Of a stretch of 64,000 nucleotides of DNA, positions 38,301-46,958 are shown piece by piece. The stretch covers positions 62,001 to 126,000 of the forward strand of contig NZ_JAPSLK010000002.1 in the NCBI RefSeq assembly GCF_031180885.1. The letters run 5' to 3'. Both the position numbers and the translations under genes were made by a program. Every line of letters begins with the position of its first letter. The stretch's first letter is position 1. This DNA is from Saccharothrix sp. Lineage in GTDB: Bacteria > Actinomycetota > Actinomycetes > Mycobacteriales > Pseudonocardiaceae. Below the pieces are notes generated by a model, which did not search any database, had not been told where the DNA came from, and was given only the letters and a program-made list of their open reading frames with translations.

Positions 38301-39671
38301 GCGCCCCTGGTCGGCCGGCACGACTCGTTCTTCGGCCTGGGCGGGCATTCGCTGATCGCGGCGGCCGTGCTGGCGAAGGTCCGGTCGCTGCTGGGTGTGA
38401 CCGTGCCCCTGCGCGCCCTGTTCGCCACCGCCGACCTGGCCGAGTTGGCCGAGGTGGTGGAGAGCGCGGCGGCGTCCGACCACACCTTCGCCAAGCGCTA
38501 CCAGTCGGGCCTGCCCACCGTCGAGCAGATGTGGGTGGACGCCACACCACCCGACGACGTGGTCCCCGCCGGTGTCACCGTGTCCGGACCGCCCCAACGG
38601 GTCCTGCTCACCGGCGCGACCGGCTTCCTGGGCGCGCACCTGCTGGCCGAGCTGCTGGCCCGGACCGATGCCGAAGTCCACTGCCTGGTCCGCGCGGAGA
38701 CTCCGGCGGTCGCGTCCGCCCGCGTCCGCGCCAACCTCCGGCGAGCACACCTCGACGTGCCGGAGGACGCGCTGGCCCGGGTCCTCCCGGTGGTCGGTGA
38801 CATGTCGAAACCCATGCTCGGCCTGACGAACCACGAGTTCGACGCGCTGGCCGAGAGCATGGACGCCGTCTACCACAACGGCGCGGTGATGAACTTCGTG
38901 CTGACCTACCAGTGGATGATGCCGCCGCACGTCGGCAGCACGGTCGACGTCCTGCGCCTGGCGACCCGCTACCGCACCAAGCCGTTGCACCTGATGTCCA
39001 CGCTGGGCGTGTTCCTGGGCGCTTCCTACGACCAGCAGGTGGTCAAGGAGACCGACCGACCGGAGGACCCGGCCGGGCTGGACACCGGCTACCACACCAC
39101 CAAGTGGGTCGCCGACATGATGGGCGTGCTGGCGCGCGACCGCGGGGTCCCGGTGTCGATCCACCGCATCGCCGCCATCGTCGGCGACGTCCGGACCGGC
39201 ACCGCGAAGACCGAGTCGTACCTGAGCCGCCAGATCGCCACCTGCGCCCACACCGGTGCCGTGCCCCGCACCGAGGACGTCATCGACATGCTGCCGGTGG
39301 ACCGCCTGGCCGCCGCCATCGCCGGCATCTCGCTGCGCCCCGAGCACGCCGGCAAGGACTTCCACTACTACCGGGCCGACGGTTTCCGCTACGCCGACCT
39401 GGGCGACGTCCTCAACGCCAAGGGCTACCCCACCGAGGTCCTGGACTACCAGGCGTGGCGGGCGCTCATGCTGGACAGCCCGGACAGCGCGTTCGGCCCG
39501 CTGGCGTTCGGCCTGACCACCACCCGCCGCGCCCACCCCGTGTTCGACTGCTCGGCCACGTGGGCGGCGGCGGCCGAGTGCGGCGTGGAGTTCCCCCCGG
39601 CCGACGCCGAGATGATCGGCCGCCACATCGACTTCCTGGCCACCGCTGGCGTCCTGCCGGAAAGGTCCTGA
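35310..39671 (+). CDS. Terminal NRPS module C-A-PCP with thioester reductase
   Basis: 1453 residues, GTG overlapping the exporter stop. The condensation motif is HHIVCDD (Gly replaced by Asp). The adenylation domain has YTSGSTGVPKG, HYGPTETT and YATGDL; my pocket reading is DAGDMGHVC(K), whose acidic fourth residue recalls Arg/Lys-type codes. The carrier has GGHSL with Ser1014. From about 1095 an extended short-chain-dehydrogenase domain follows: LLTGATGFLGAHLL binds NADPH, and Tyr1261-Lys1265 (YHTTK) is catalytic. Such reductase domains release the chain as an aldehyde or alcohol instead of an acid. With no thioesterase in the cluster this should be the exit module. Confidence 0.93.
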   Translation: MTELSDHRERLLERLLAQRGLGGRQSVPRRPEGAVVPLTGNQRGLWLTGRLGLDSGAYAMFFAVRVAGEVDPERLRRAVDVVVARHEALRTRIVDDEGTPAQQVLPSLSVPVVVTDLDGSLEDLVVSEVDTPFDLEEGPLVRVRLIRVGPGSSAVVVTAHHIVCDDVSLGVVAQEIGNAYAGVALAPVGAQFPDYAHWQSGRLADGERQRQLDHWADRLAGAPDVLDLAADRPRTPNRTVAGGSHRFVVPAALAGRLAELTRAHGCTTFAGLLAAFSLVLSRRSGADDLVIGSPTTHRPFPELERSVGMFVTTTALRMDLSGDPTVAELLKRAKAVAIDALDHAEVSFDEVAARVAPRRDLAHHPLFQVMLVLNRGSGAGRWGGLPAEPLTADRGTSRFDLTLHVRETDGDWPANLDYSTDLFEPDTVARFAEQLLTVLESWTAESRLSTVEWTTESDRVAAELLNAQPAPDSPDVLAGIAEQVHAHPDTTAVLEVGGSSLTFAQLDRRANKVAHVLADLGVGPEVPVGLALKAGADAFVALLAILKAGGAYVPLDPAHPPARLAGLLADCGAPVVITAPGTRDRFGEFHGALLDTADEAFTGEAAAAPVFDAHPGRLAYVIYTSGSTGVPKGVQVQHDTLANLARAFVELHDFGPGQRILMVPPLSFDASVGDVFPAWCAGAAVAVHPEPAAIGGPDLLRLCAEHGLTAVDAPAALWKRWVADLAGVTDTASPLRVMMIGGEAVPPATVAEWAAATGVSLVNHYGPTETTVCATAYRTLDAAEVDPRSATLPIGRPLTGVRAYVLDADLRPVAVGVPGQLYIGGRAPARGYRGDPARTASAYLPDPSVPGGRVYATGDLARLLPDGTLEFLGRVDDQVKLRGHRIEPGEVRAALLKHPKLVEAAVAVRSDTLVAYVVPRAGETAPELDELRAFCAEHLPEAMLPGARVVLDELPLTAHGKVDGRKLPEPVVDAKPYEPPRTAVERVLAEIWSEVLNAPLVGRHDSFFGLGGHSLIAAAVLAKVRSLLGVTVPLRALFATADLAELAEVVESAAASDHTFAKRYQSGLPTVEQMWVDATPPDDVVPAGVTVSGPPQRVLLTGATGFLGAHLLAELLARTDAEVHCLVRAETPAVASARVRANLRRAHLDVPEDALARVLPVVGDMSKPMLGLTNHEFDALAESMDAVYHNGAVMNFVLTYQWMMPPHVGSTVDVLRLATRYRTKPLHLMSTLGVFLGASYDQQVVKETDRPEDPAGLDTGYHTTKWVADMMGVLARDRGVPVSIHRIAAIVGDVRTGTAKTESYLSRQIATCAHTGAVPRTEDVIDMLPVDRLAAAIAGISLRPEHAGKDFHYYRADGFRYADLGDVLNAKGYPTEVLDYQAWRALMLDSPDSAFGPLAFGLTTTRRAHPVFDCSATWAAAAECGVEFPPADAEMIGRHIDFLATAGVLPERS

Positions 39672-39672
39672 C

Positions 39673-40674
39673 ATGCCACTGCACCTGGAACCCGGCGAGG
39701 GTCCACCGTCCTTTGTGGACCTGATTTCCACCGCCGCCTACCGCTCCATGGCCGCCGCCCTGCGCCTGGGGGTCTTCGCCGCCCTGTCCCCGAAACCCCT
39801 GACCTCAGCGGACCTGGCTCGGACCTTGGGCACCGACCCGCGCGGCACCGCCCTGCTCTGCGAGGCCCTGGTGGCCTTCGGCTACCTGGAACAGGCCGAC
39901 GACACCTACAGCAACACCGCGCCCACCCAGAAGTGGCTGTCCGGCAACGGCTACAGCGAGGTCGACCGCTTCTGGGCCACGGTCCTGTTCGACTCCTGGG
40001 ACGGCCTCGAAGACTCCATCCGCACCGGCAAACCCGCCTTGGACTTCTACGGCTGGCTCTCCGACCGCCCGGAAACCCTCCACCGCTTCCAGACCATGCT
40101 GTCCAGCCACGCCGACAGCATCGCCCCGGAGGTGTCGACTCACGTCCCGGTCGGCAGCACTCTGCTGGACCTGGGCGGCGGCCACGCCAAGTACGCGATC
40201 CGCCTGTGCACGGCGAACCCAACCCTCCACGCCACCGTGATAGACCTCCCCGAGGCGTTGGCGGTAGGCGAGGAGGCGGTCGCCAAGTCCGACCTGACCG
40301 ACCGGATCACCCTCCGCCCCGGCGACTACGACTCCTTGGACCTGGGCACCGACTTCGACACGGTTCTGCTGTTCAACGTGGTCCACGGCCGCCCCGCGCC
40401 CGCCAACCAGGACCTCCTGACCCGGGTGGCCGCCGCCCTGCGCCCAGGCGGGTCGGTGGTGCTGCTGGAGCACGACGAACACAGCGAGGACCGAGCCGGC
40501 GACGCCTTCGCCCGCGTCTTCAGCCTCAACCTGTTCCACGGCCAGGGCGGTCAGGTCTACCCAACGGCCGAGATCGAGTCATGGCTGACCACCGCCGGCC
40601 TGACAACCATCACCACCCACCCGCTGCGCACGTCCCCAGGCCAGTCCTTGATCATCGCCACCAAACCTGCTTAG
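39673..40674 (+). CDS. SAM-dependent methyltransferase (family 2, hydroxyindole-O-methyltransferase-like)
   Basis: 333 residues. An N-terminal dimerisation/winged-helix part (AAALRLGVFAALSPKPLTSADLARTLGTD) is followed by the Rossmann domain: LLDLGGGHAKYAI (SAM loop), VIDLPEAL, ITLRPGDYDS, and ALRPGGSVVLLEH. Enzymes of this fold O-methylate phenols, and related ones C-methylate 3-hydroxykynurenine or 3-hydroxyanthranilate in sibiromycin and anthramycin pathways. Given the monooxygenase in the same unit, methylation of a hydroxykynurenine-type unit is a reasonable inference. It ends in a 4-base overlap with the convergent flavoenzyme. Confidence 0.9.
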   Translation: MPLHLEPGEGPPSFVDLISTAAYRSMAAALRLGVFAALSPKPLTSADLARTLGTDPRGTALLCEALVAFGYLEQADDTYSNTAPTQKWLSGNGYSEVDRFWATVLFDSWDGLEDSIRTGKPALDFYGWLSDRPETLHRFQTMLSSHADSIAPEVSTHVPVGSTLLDLGGGHAKYAIRLCTANPTLHATVIDLPEALAVGEEAVAKSDLTDRITLRPGDYDSLDLGTDFDTVLLFNVVHGRPAPANQDLLTRVAAALRPGGSVVLLEHDEHSEDRAGDAFARVFSLNLFHGQGGQVYPTAEIESWLTTAGLTTITTHPLRTSPGQSLIIATKPA

Positions 40675-41990
40675 AGCGGGATCGACTGCGGGAAGTTGAA
40701 GACGTTGGTGGGGTCGTACCGGCGCTTCAACGCCCGCAACCGCCCCACGTGTCCACCGTAGTAAGCAGTCAGCCAGTCGCGCAGATCCGGATCGGGGAAG
40801 TTGGGGTAGACACCGCCCGTGCCCCACGGGTGGAGGATGCCCCAACTCCGGTCGAGCCACGCCAACACCTCCTTCGACCGCCTGGCCGCGCCACCCGGCC
40901 CCACCAGAACCGTGTGCTTGACCAGGTAAGTCGGCGTGCGGTGGACAAAGGCGGTGTCGGTCGTGCGCGCATAGGCCCCACCCCACGGCGTGAAGGCGAC
41001 CTCCCGCAACTCGCCCATCGCCCTGCCCGCCGTCAGGTGGTCCAGCAGATCGGCGATGGCCCGATCAGGAAGCGGCTCGGCGAAGAACTCCGTCTTAGCC
41101 GTAGACATCCCCGGCCGTTCCGACATCAGCGGAATGCTGGCCGGGTCCTCAGCCACCGCCGAGTACGGAGTGGCGTGCAACAACCCGGCCTCCGCCGCCG
41201 AAACCGTTACGACCTCTTCGAAAGCCGGGTCGACGGGACACTCCGGAACGCTTGGAGCAGCGCCGATCAACAACACGGTCGGCTCCTCCTCGGGGTATTG
41301 CGGGCACATCAACACCAGCTCCGCCGACACCGCGTCCTCCGCGAACGGCGCCCACTCCTGCCACCACCGCACCAAATCCGCCGCCCGCCCGAACGGCCAC
41401 TCCAACCGGAAGTGCACCCGCTCCCGAGCCGCAAAAGTCCGGAAAGTCGCCCTCGTCACCACCCCGAAGTTCCCACCACCCGCACCCCGCAGCGCCCACA
41501 ACAAGTCCGGCTCGTCATCGGTGTGCACGACCTCCCCATCCGCCAGCACGACCTCCGCCGACAGCAACGCATCACACGTCAACCCGTGCAGCCGCCCATG
41601 ACTCCCGAACCCACCCCCGAGAGCCGCACCCACCAATCCCACCGATGGACACGACCCCGACGGCACCAACCGCCCATCCAACCGAGCGGCCACATCCCCC
41701 ACCCGCACCCCGCCACCAACCGTCACCGAAGCACCATCAGCCACCACACCGGCATTGACACCCAGATCGATCAACAGCCCGGAAGTGCTGCTGTGACAAG
41801 CATTGCTGTGCCCACCACCCCGGATCGCGAACGGCCACCCCTCCGCCCGCGCCAACCGCAACGCCTCCACGACCGCGTCCGCGTCCGCGCAGAACGCCAC
41901 CGCCCGGGGCAACACCTCCACCGGACGCCCGATGAACTGGCTCCGGCACAACGCGTACCGCTCGTCCCCCGGCCCCACCAGATCAAGCAT
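40671..41990 (-). CDS. BBE-like FAD-linked oxidase of the lanthipeptide operon
   Basis: 439 residues of the berberine-bridge-enzyme/VAO fold. AIRGGGHS (His61) and GSCPSVGLVG (Cys114) give both attachment residues for bicovalent 8alpha-His/6-S-Cys FAD. ALGGGFGSHGRLHGLTCDALLSAEVVLADG and the C-terminal YDPTNVFNFPQSI complete the family pattern. No export signal. It is the last gene of the LanA-LanM-ABC unit, overlapping the transporter by eight bases, so it probably oxidises the lanthipeptide. Because it is convergent to the NRPS unit, action on that product cannot be excluded. Confidence 0.9.
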   Translation of the reverse strand: MLDLVGPGDERYALCRSQFIGRPVEVLPRAVAFCADADAVVEALRLARAEGWPFAIRGGGHSNACHSSTSGLLIDLGVNAGVVADGASVTVGGGVRVGDVAARLDGRLVPSGSCPSVGLVGAALGGGFGSHGRLHGLTCDALLSAEVVLADGEVVHTDDEPDLLWALRGAGGGNFGVVTRATFRTFAARERVHFRLEWPFGRAADLVRWWQEWAPFAEDAVSAELVLMCPQYPEEEPTVLLIGAAPSVPECPVDPAFEEVVTVSAAEAGLLHATPYSAVAEDPASIPLMSERPGMSTAKTEFFAEPLPDRAIADLLDHLTAGRAMGELREVAFTPWGGAYARTTDTAFVHRTPTYLVKHTVLVGPGGAARRSKEVLAWLDRSWGILHPWGTGGVYPNFPDPDLRDWLTAYYGGHVGRLRALKRRYDPTNVFNFPQSIPL

Positions 41991-43842
41991 CGGCGTACAT
42001 CCGGCTCTGCAACTCGTACAAGTCCGCGTACCGCCCACCCAACGCCAGCAACTCCCCGTGCGTGCCCTGCTCCACCAGCTTCCCCTCGTGCAGCAACAAG
42101 ATCCGGTCCGCGTGCCGCACACTCGCCAGCCGGTGCGTGATGAGCACGACGGTCCGGTCCTCCGCCAACGCCCGCAACGACTCGTACACCGCGAACTCCG
42201 CCTTGGCGTCCAAGGGCGCGGTGGGCTCGTCCCAGATCAGCAAGGGCGCGTCCCGGAACAACCCCCGCGCCACCGCCAACCGCTGCCACTGCCCGCCGGA
42301 CAACTCGACCCCGCCCCGGAACTGCTTGGACAGCAACGTCTCCCACCCCGAAGGCAAGCCGTCCACCACCACGTCCGCACCCGCCTGCCCCGCCGCCTGC
42401 TTCAACGCCACCCCGTCCGGATCGGGCCGCGAATGCCGACCCACCCGGACGTTCACCCGCGCGGTGTGCGGCCACCGCACCGGGTCCTGCAACACCATCA
42501 TCACCTGCGAAGCCACGCTGGCGCGGTCCACCGACGCGATGTCCTGCGCGCCCCACAGCACCGAACCGGACGTCGGCGTGTACAGCCCGGCGATCAACTT
42601 GGCCAACGTGGTCTTGCCGGACCCGTTCTCCCCCACCAGTGCCACCGTCTCACCGGGCTCGATCGTCAACGTCACCCCGTCGATCGCCGGGCGAGCACTG
42701 CCGGGATAGGTGAAAACGACCCCGTCCAAACTCACCCGACTCGGGTCCAACTCGACCGCAGGACCCGCCGGCGGACGTTGCGCCGACGCCAGGAAGTCCT
42801 GGTAGTCGGCGATGTACATGCCCTGCTCCACCAACTGGTTCGCGGCCAGCACCAACCGGTTCAACGCGGTCGTCGCCACCCGGATCGCGATCACCGCCGT
42901 GCCGGCCACCGCCAGCGCCACCCACTCGTAACGCACCAGCAGCCCCAACACGACGTACGTCACCGCCAGCCCCAACCCGGCCAGCGCCCGACCGACCCCG
43001 CGCACCCGGGCCTGCGCGGTCGCCAGCCGGACGTCCTCGTCGCGCAAGGGGTCCGCGGCCACCCGGTACTCGTCCAGCACGAACGGCTCCGCCTGGTACG
43101 CCCGGATCTCCGCGGCCGGCTCCCGTTCCGTGGCCAGGTCGGACACCATCTGCACCCGCCGGTCCAGCACCACCGTCCGCCCGACGCTCGCGTACGCCAG
43201 CCGCGCGGCCCGCTGCACCGCCCACCCGTCCGGCAGCACCGCCAGCAGCAGCACGGGCAACAGCACGGGGTGCAACAAAGCCAAGCTGCCCGCCGCCGCG
43301 GCGATCCCGATCAACGACCCGGCCAGCTCGACCAGGTTGTCCGCGGCCCGTTCCAGGAAGAACAACCCCCGGTCCCGCGCTCGGTGCATCCGGTCGTAGA
43401 AGCGGGCGTCGTCGAAGGCTGCCAGGTCCGCGCCCAGGCTCGCCGCGTACAGGCGTTCCTCGGCCAGCCGCCGCACCGATGGCGTGATCCGGGCGTGGGC
43501 GAGCGCGACACCCACGTCCATCGCGCCGCGCAACCCGAACGCCCCGCCCACCAGCAGGAGGTCCGGCAGCGCGGCGACCACCCGCTCGGTCGTCGGCCCG
43601 CCCGCCAGCAACTCGGTCAGCACCCCGGTGGTCGCGAACAGCCCGAACGCCGCCGCGAGCCCCGACACCACCTGCATCACCGCGACCGCCACCGCCGCCC
43701 CGGGCGCGGCCTGCCAGATCGTCTTGAGCACCGGCCACGTGGCCGCCGGGACATCACGCAGGCTGCGCCGGGTGGCAGACGAGTCGTCGAGCTGCCAGTG
43801 CGGGGTGACCAGGTTGCCGTCGCGCGGATCGGGCTCGGTCAT
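41983..43842 (-). CDS. ABC transporter, fused permease-ATPase, lanthipeptide export type
   Basis: 619 residues: a cytoplasmic N-terminal stretch of about 40 residues, a six-helix permease region, then an ATPase domain with ALVGENGSGKTTLAK (Walker A), VELSGGQWQRLAVARGL (signature) and LLIWDEPTAPLD (Walker B). Unlike typical LanT proteins it has no N-terminal C39 peptidase domain, so it cannot cleave the leader itself. The ATG overlaps the LanM stop by four bases, tying its job to the lanthipeptide. Confidence 0.92.
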   Translation of the reverse strand: MTEPDPRDGNLVTPHWQLDDSSATRRSLRDVPAATWPVLKTIWQAAPGAAVAVAVMQVVSGLAAAFGLFATTGVLTELLAGGPTTERVVAALPDLLLVGGAFGLRGAMDVGVALAHARITPSVRRLAEERLYAASLGADLAAFDDARFYDRMHRARDRGLFFLERAADNLVELAGSLIGIAAAAGSLALLHPVLLPVLLLAVLPDGWAVQRAARLAYASVGRTVVLDRRVQMVSDLATEREPAAEIRAYQAEPFVLDEYRVAADPLRDEDVRLATAQARVRGVGRALAGLGLAVTYVVLGLLVRYEWVALAVAGTAVIAIRVATTALNRLVLAANQLVEQGMYIADYQDFLASAQRPPAGPAVELDPSRVSLDGVVFTYPGSARPAIDGVTLTIEPGETVALVGENGSGKTTLAKLIAGLYTPTSGSVLWGAQDIASVDRASVASQVMMVLQDPVRWPHTARVNVRVGRHSRPDPDGVALKQAAGQAGADVVVDGLPSGWETLLSKQFRGGVELSGGQWQRLAVARGLFRDAPLLIWDEPTAPLDAKAEFAVYESLRALAEDRTVVLITHRLASVRHADRILLLHEGKLVEQGTHGELLALGGRYADLYELQSRMYADA

Positions 43843-46676
43843 GGCGCCTCGCCCAGCAGCAGCACGGACGGCAGGTCGCACTCCGGGTGCATCCGCAGCA
43901 ACTGGTACGCCACCCCGCCCGAGCCGGACATGACGCTCGGCGAGTACACCTCGCGCGCCAGGCCCGTGGTCACTCCGTTGGTCTCCAGGCTGCCCAGCAC
44001 GGTCGCGTCCAGCGTCGCCCGGTCGAGCCCGTCGGGTGCGGCACCGGCGGCCAGCGCGGTGGTGAGCAGTTCCCAGACCCCGGTGTCGCCGTGGCACAGG
44101 GTGTGCGTCCACCCCAGGCCGTCCCGCCACGCCGAGAACGCCGCCCGCCGCAGCACGTCCCGCTCCCCCAACGCGGGCACGTCCGCCGCTGCCAGCCCCA
44201 CGCCGATCGCGCCGTGGCACCATGCCGCCGCGATGGTGTCCGGCTCACGCGGGTCCATCCACGCTTGTCTTTCCGTGCTGTACCAGGTCTCTTCGAACGC
44301 CGCCGCACCCTCGACCAACGGCGTGAACCGCTTCTCCCCGGTAGCGGCCACGAGTTTCGCCAAGGCCCAGCCGATCCCCGTTGCCCCGTGGGCGAACCCG
44401 CCGATGCCACCCGGCCAGTTCGGCGCGGGCCATCGCACCACACCGTCCCCACGCACGGCGTCTTCGGCCAGCTTGTCCCCGGCGCGCAACGCCAAGTCGG
44501 TCCACCGCGTGTCGCCGGTCCGCGCGGCCAGCATCAGCAACGGGACGATCGCGCCGGCCGTGCCGACCACCAGATCGGGCCCCTCGCCGGCGTCCAGCGA
44601 CGCGGGCAGCTGACGGGCCAGGAACAGGGCGTCCTCGACGCAGTCCAAGCCCAGCCGGTCCAGCGTCAGCCAGCACCAGATCTGGGAGCCCAGGCCGATG
44701 TACCCGCCCGCCGGGTCGGGCCGCCGACGCGTGTGCTCGGCCTGCGCCGCCCACCACACCTGGGTCAACCGCGCGGTGCGCACGGTGCCCTCCAACAGCT
44801 CCGCCACACCCTCGACGGCGTCCGCGCGACCGGCCTCGACCTCCCGCCGGTACGCCGCCAGCAGCACCCCGACACCCAACGTCCCGCCGTACAGGTCGGG
44901 TGTCAACGGCGTGGTCTGCCAACCCGACCGGTCCAGGATCGGCGCGAACCACGTGGCCGTGCCGTCACTCCCCCGCACCGCCTCCGCCGCCAGCTCGCCC
45001 ATCAAGCGCGCCGCCAGCCGACGCCGCCGACCGTCCGCATCGGACTGTTCCGGCTCGCCGGCTGACATGCGGCCCAGGTCCGGTTCCGCGCCCTGGTTCA
45101 GGTACGCGCTCACCAGGGCGGCGTGCGTGACCCGGCGTTCCAGCGCGAAGTCCGCCGTTCGCCAGTTGTGCAGCGCCAACGCCACCTGGTCCACCCTCGG
45201 CCCGCACACGAGCCCGCCCGGCGTGTGCAGCCAACCCTCGGCGGGGGTGGTGGTGAACACCGGGATGTCCCCCACCAGCAGTTCCGCGACCTCCGCCGCG
45301 TGCACGTCCGGGTCGCCCGGTCCGCGCGTGTTGATCGAGTGCCGCGCCAGCAGCGCGCGCGCCTTGCGCTCGGCGGCCTCCTGGTCGTGCAGACCGGCCG
45401 GGTGCCACAGCATCCGCGCCAGTTCGGTGTAGGACTCGGTGTCGCGCACGATCACCCGCACCACGCAGTCGGCGAACGTCTCCAGCAGCGGTGCCAGCCG
45501 GTCCTCGTCGTCCAGGGCGGTGATCCGGGCGGCCATCTCGTCGAACCCGGCGACCACGCGCGGCCAGTGCCGGGCCAGGCGGGGCTGCGGGCTGGGCAGG
45601 TTGCGGGTCGGCGGCGGCTGGGACGGCACGATCGCCACCCGCGCGGCGTCCGTGCCAGCGCCGACCAGGTCGGGCAGGCCGATGTCGGGCTGCTCGCCGG
45701 GCAGGCCGCCCATCGCCGACCCGTCCACGCCGCGCCAGCCCAGGCCCGCGCCCCGGCCGGGCAGCAGGCCGGTGCGCAGCACGGTCCCGTTGAGCTGTTC
45801 GGCGACCAGGTCGGTGGCCTCGCCCGCGCCGGTCGGCGGGTGCGGCGGCCGGGGCGTGAAGACGCTCTCGCAGTCCACCACGACCGGCACCGGGCCGCAG
45901 GCGATGATGTTCTCCGCGTGCAGGTCCGTGCCCGCGACCAGGCGCATGACGGCCAGCCAGTGCCCCAGGTTGCGGTAGAACAGGTCCAGCTCGGCGTCGG
46001 TCTCGCAGTAGCGGTGGGCCACGTGCTCGGCCCAGCCGTACTCCTCCAGCACCAACGCCTTCGGCACGCGGATCGGGTGCTCGTCGCCGGCGGTCAGCAC
46101 GGCCAGCAGCTCCGCGAGTCGGTCGTCGACCTGCATCGGCCGGGGCTTGTAGACGACGGTGCCGCCGGTGCAGTGCACGAGGGTCACGGTGTGGCCGCGG
46201 TGGTGGCTGTCGCCCGCGCCGAACTCCACCTTGAGCAACTCGCCCGCGTCCGTCCCCAGAAGCGCGGCCAGGCGGGGGCGGTCGACGGCGAACCGCCGGG
46301 CCAGGGTGTGGATCGCGTCGATGCGGTTGTCGACGGTGGTGTGCAGGCGGGTGACCAGGTGCGGGTAGTGGCGGGTCAGGTCGTGCCAGAACTCCGGCCG
46401 CGCGGCGGCGGCCAGGAACTCCGACCAGCGGCCCGCCGGGTCGGGCGCGTGCAGCCGGCCGGTGACGCGGGCGGCGTTCAGCTCCAGCACGAGCACGCGG
46501 ATCACCTTGCGCCGCACCACGTCCAGCAGCACTTCGCGGGTCGCGGCGAGCAGGGCACCCGCTTCGGCGGCGCCGAGGTCGGCGACCTCGGCCAGGCAGC
46601 GGGCCAGCCGGTCCAGCGCGGGACCGATCAGCCAATCCAGGGTCCGGTCGAGTTCGCCGACCTCGTCACCAGTCAT
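43839..46676 (-). CDS. Class II lanthipeptide synthetase (LanM)
   Basis: 945 residues. The N-terminal DUF4135 dehydratase half shows the kinase-like residues VVYKPRPMQVDD, GTDLHAENII (about 250-258) and VVDCESV, which phosphorylate and eliminate Ser/Thr. The C-terminal LanC-like half contains the zinc ligands WCHGAIG (Cys820) and CHGDTG (Cys861, His862) that activate Cys for thioether formation. Length is at the short end for LanM. It starts six bases after the precursor-peptide stop, with no strong ribosome site of its own, suggesting coupled translation. Substrate: the 63-residue precursor immediately upstream. Confidence 0.95.
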   Translation of the reverse strand: MTGDEVGELDRTLDWLIGPALDRLARCLAEVADLGAAEAGALLAATREVLLDVVRRKVIRVLVLELNAARVTGRLHAPDPAGRWSEFLAAAARPEFWHDLTRHYPHLVTRLHTTVDNRIDAIHTLARRFAVDRPRLAALLGTDAGELLKVEFGAGDSHHRGHTVTLVHCTGGTVVYKPRPMQVDDRLAELLAVLTAGDEHPIRVPKALVLEEYGWAEHVAHRYCETDAELDLFYRNLGHWLAVMRLVAGTDLHAENIIACGPVPVVVDCESVFTPRPPHPPTGAGEATDLVAEQLNGTVLRTGLLPGRGAGLGWRGVDGSAMGGLPGEQPDIGLPDLVGAGTDAARVAIVPSQPPPTRNLPSPQPRLARHWPRVVAGFDEMAARITALDDEDRLAPLLETFADCVVRVIVRDTESYTELARMLWHPAGLHDQEAAERKARALLARHSINTRGPGDPDVHAAEVAELLVGDIPVFTTTPAEGWLHTPGGLVCGPRVDQVALALHNWRTADFALERRVTHAALVSAYLNQGAEPDLGRMSAGEPEQSDADGRRRRLAARLMGELAAEAVRGSDGTATWFAPILDRSGWQTTPLTPDLYGGTLGVGVLLAAYRREVEAGRADAVEGVAELLEGTVRTARLTQVWWAAQAEHTRRRPDPAGGYIGLGSQIWCWLTLDRLGLDCVEDALFLARQLPASLDAGEGPDLVVGTAGAIVPLLMLAARTGDTRWTDLALRAGDKLAEDAVRGDGVVRWPAPNWPGGIGGFAHGATGIGWALAKLVAATGEKRFTPLVEGAAAFEETWYSTERQAWMDPREPDTIAAAWCHGAIGVGLAAADVPALGERDVLRRAAFSAWRDGLGWTHTLCHGDTGVWELLTTALAAGAAPDGLDRATLDATVLGSLETNGVTTGLAREVYSPSVMSGSGGVAYQLLRMHPECDLPSVLLLGEAP

Positions 46677-46682
46677 GTCCGG

Positions 46683-46874
46683 TCAGCAGCAGTACACCGG
46701 ACGGGACGCCGTGCACGACGAGCAGCGGCTGCCGGGCGGGTTGCACGCCACGATGTCGCCCTCCGCGAACTCACCGTTGGCGAACAGCGGGCCGGCCGGG
46801 TTGTCGACCTCGTCCAGCCCCGCGCGCCAGCGGGCCACCAGTTCCTCGGCGCTTTCGAGCAGTGCGGTGGTCAT
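46683..46874 (-). CDS. Lanthipeptide precursor peptide (LanA)
   Basis: 63 residues with a textbook ribosome site (GGAAGGAG, about six bases before the ATG). The leader is acidic and helical (LLESAEELVARWRAGLDEV, then NPAGPLFANGEFAEGDIVA). The putative core CNPPGSRCSSCTASRPVYCC has five Cys and five Ser/Thr and ends in a Cys-Cys pair. No GG or GA cleavage site is seen near the core, so the cut site is uncertain. Adjacent LanM, exporter and oxidase genes give strong context. The pattern does not match a lanthipeptide I know. Confidence 0.9.
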   Translation of the reverse strand: MTTALLESAEELVARWRAGLDEVDNPAGPLFANGEFAEGDIVACNPPGSRCSSCTASRPVYCC

Positions 46875-46958
46875 CCGAACTCCTTCCGTGGACAGGAGCG
46901 GCGAGTGTAGAAATGGGATGTACACGGGAGCGCACACGCGGCAGCGGTCCCCCGTCGC

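Noticed and set aside
35049-39731. A 1560-residue open frame on the - strand opposite NRPS4
   Set aside because: Composition is typical antisense translation of high-GC coding DNA (Arg, Gly, His, Val, Gln rich), with no domain pattern; NRPS4 on the + strand explains the region.
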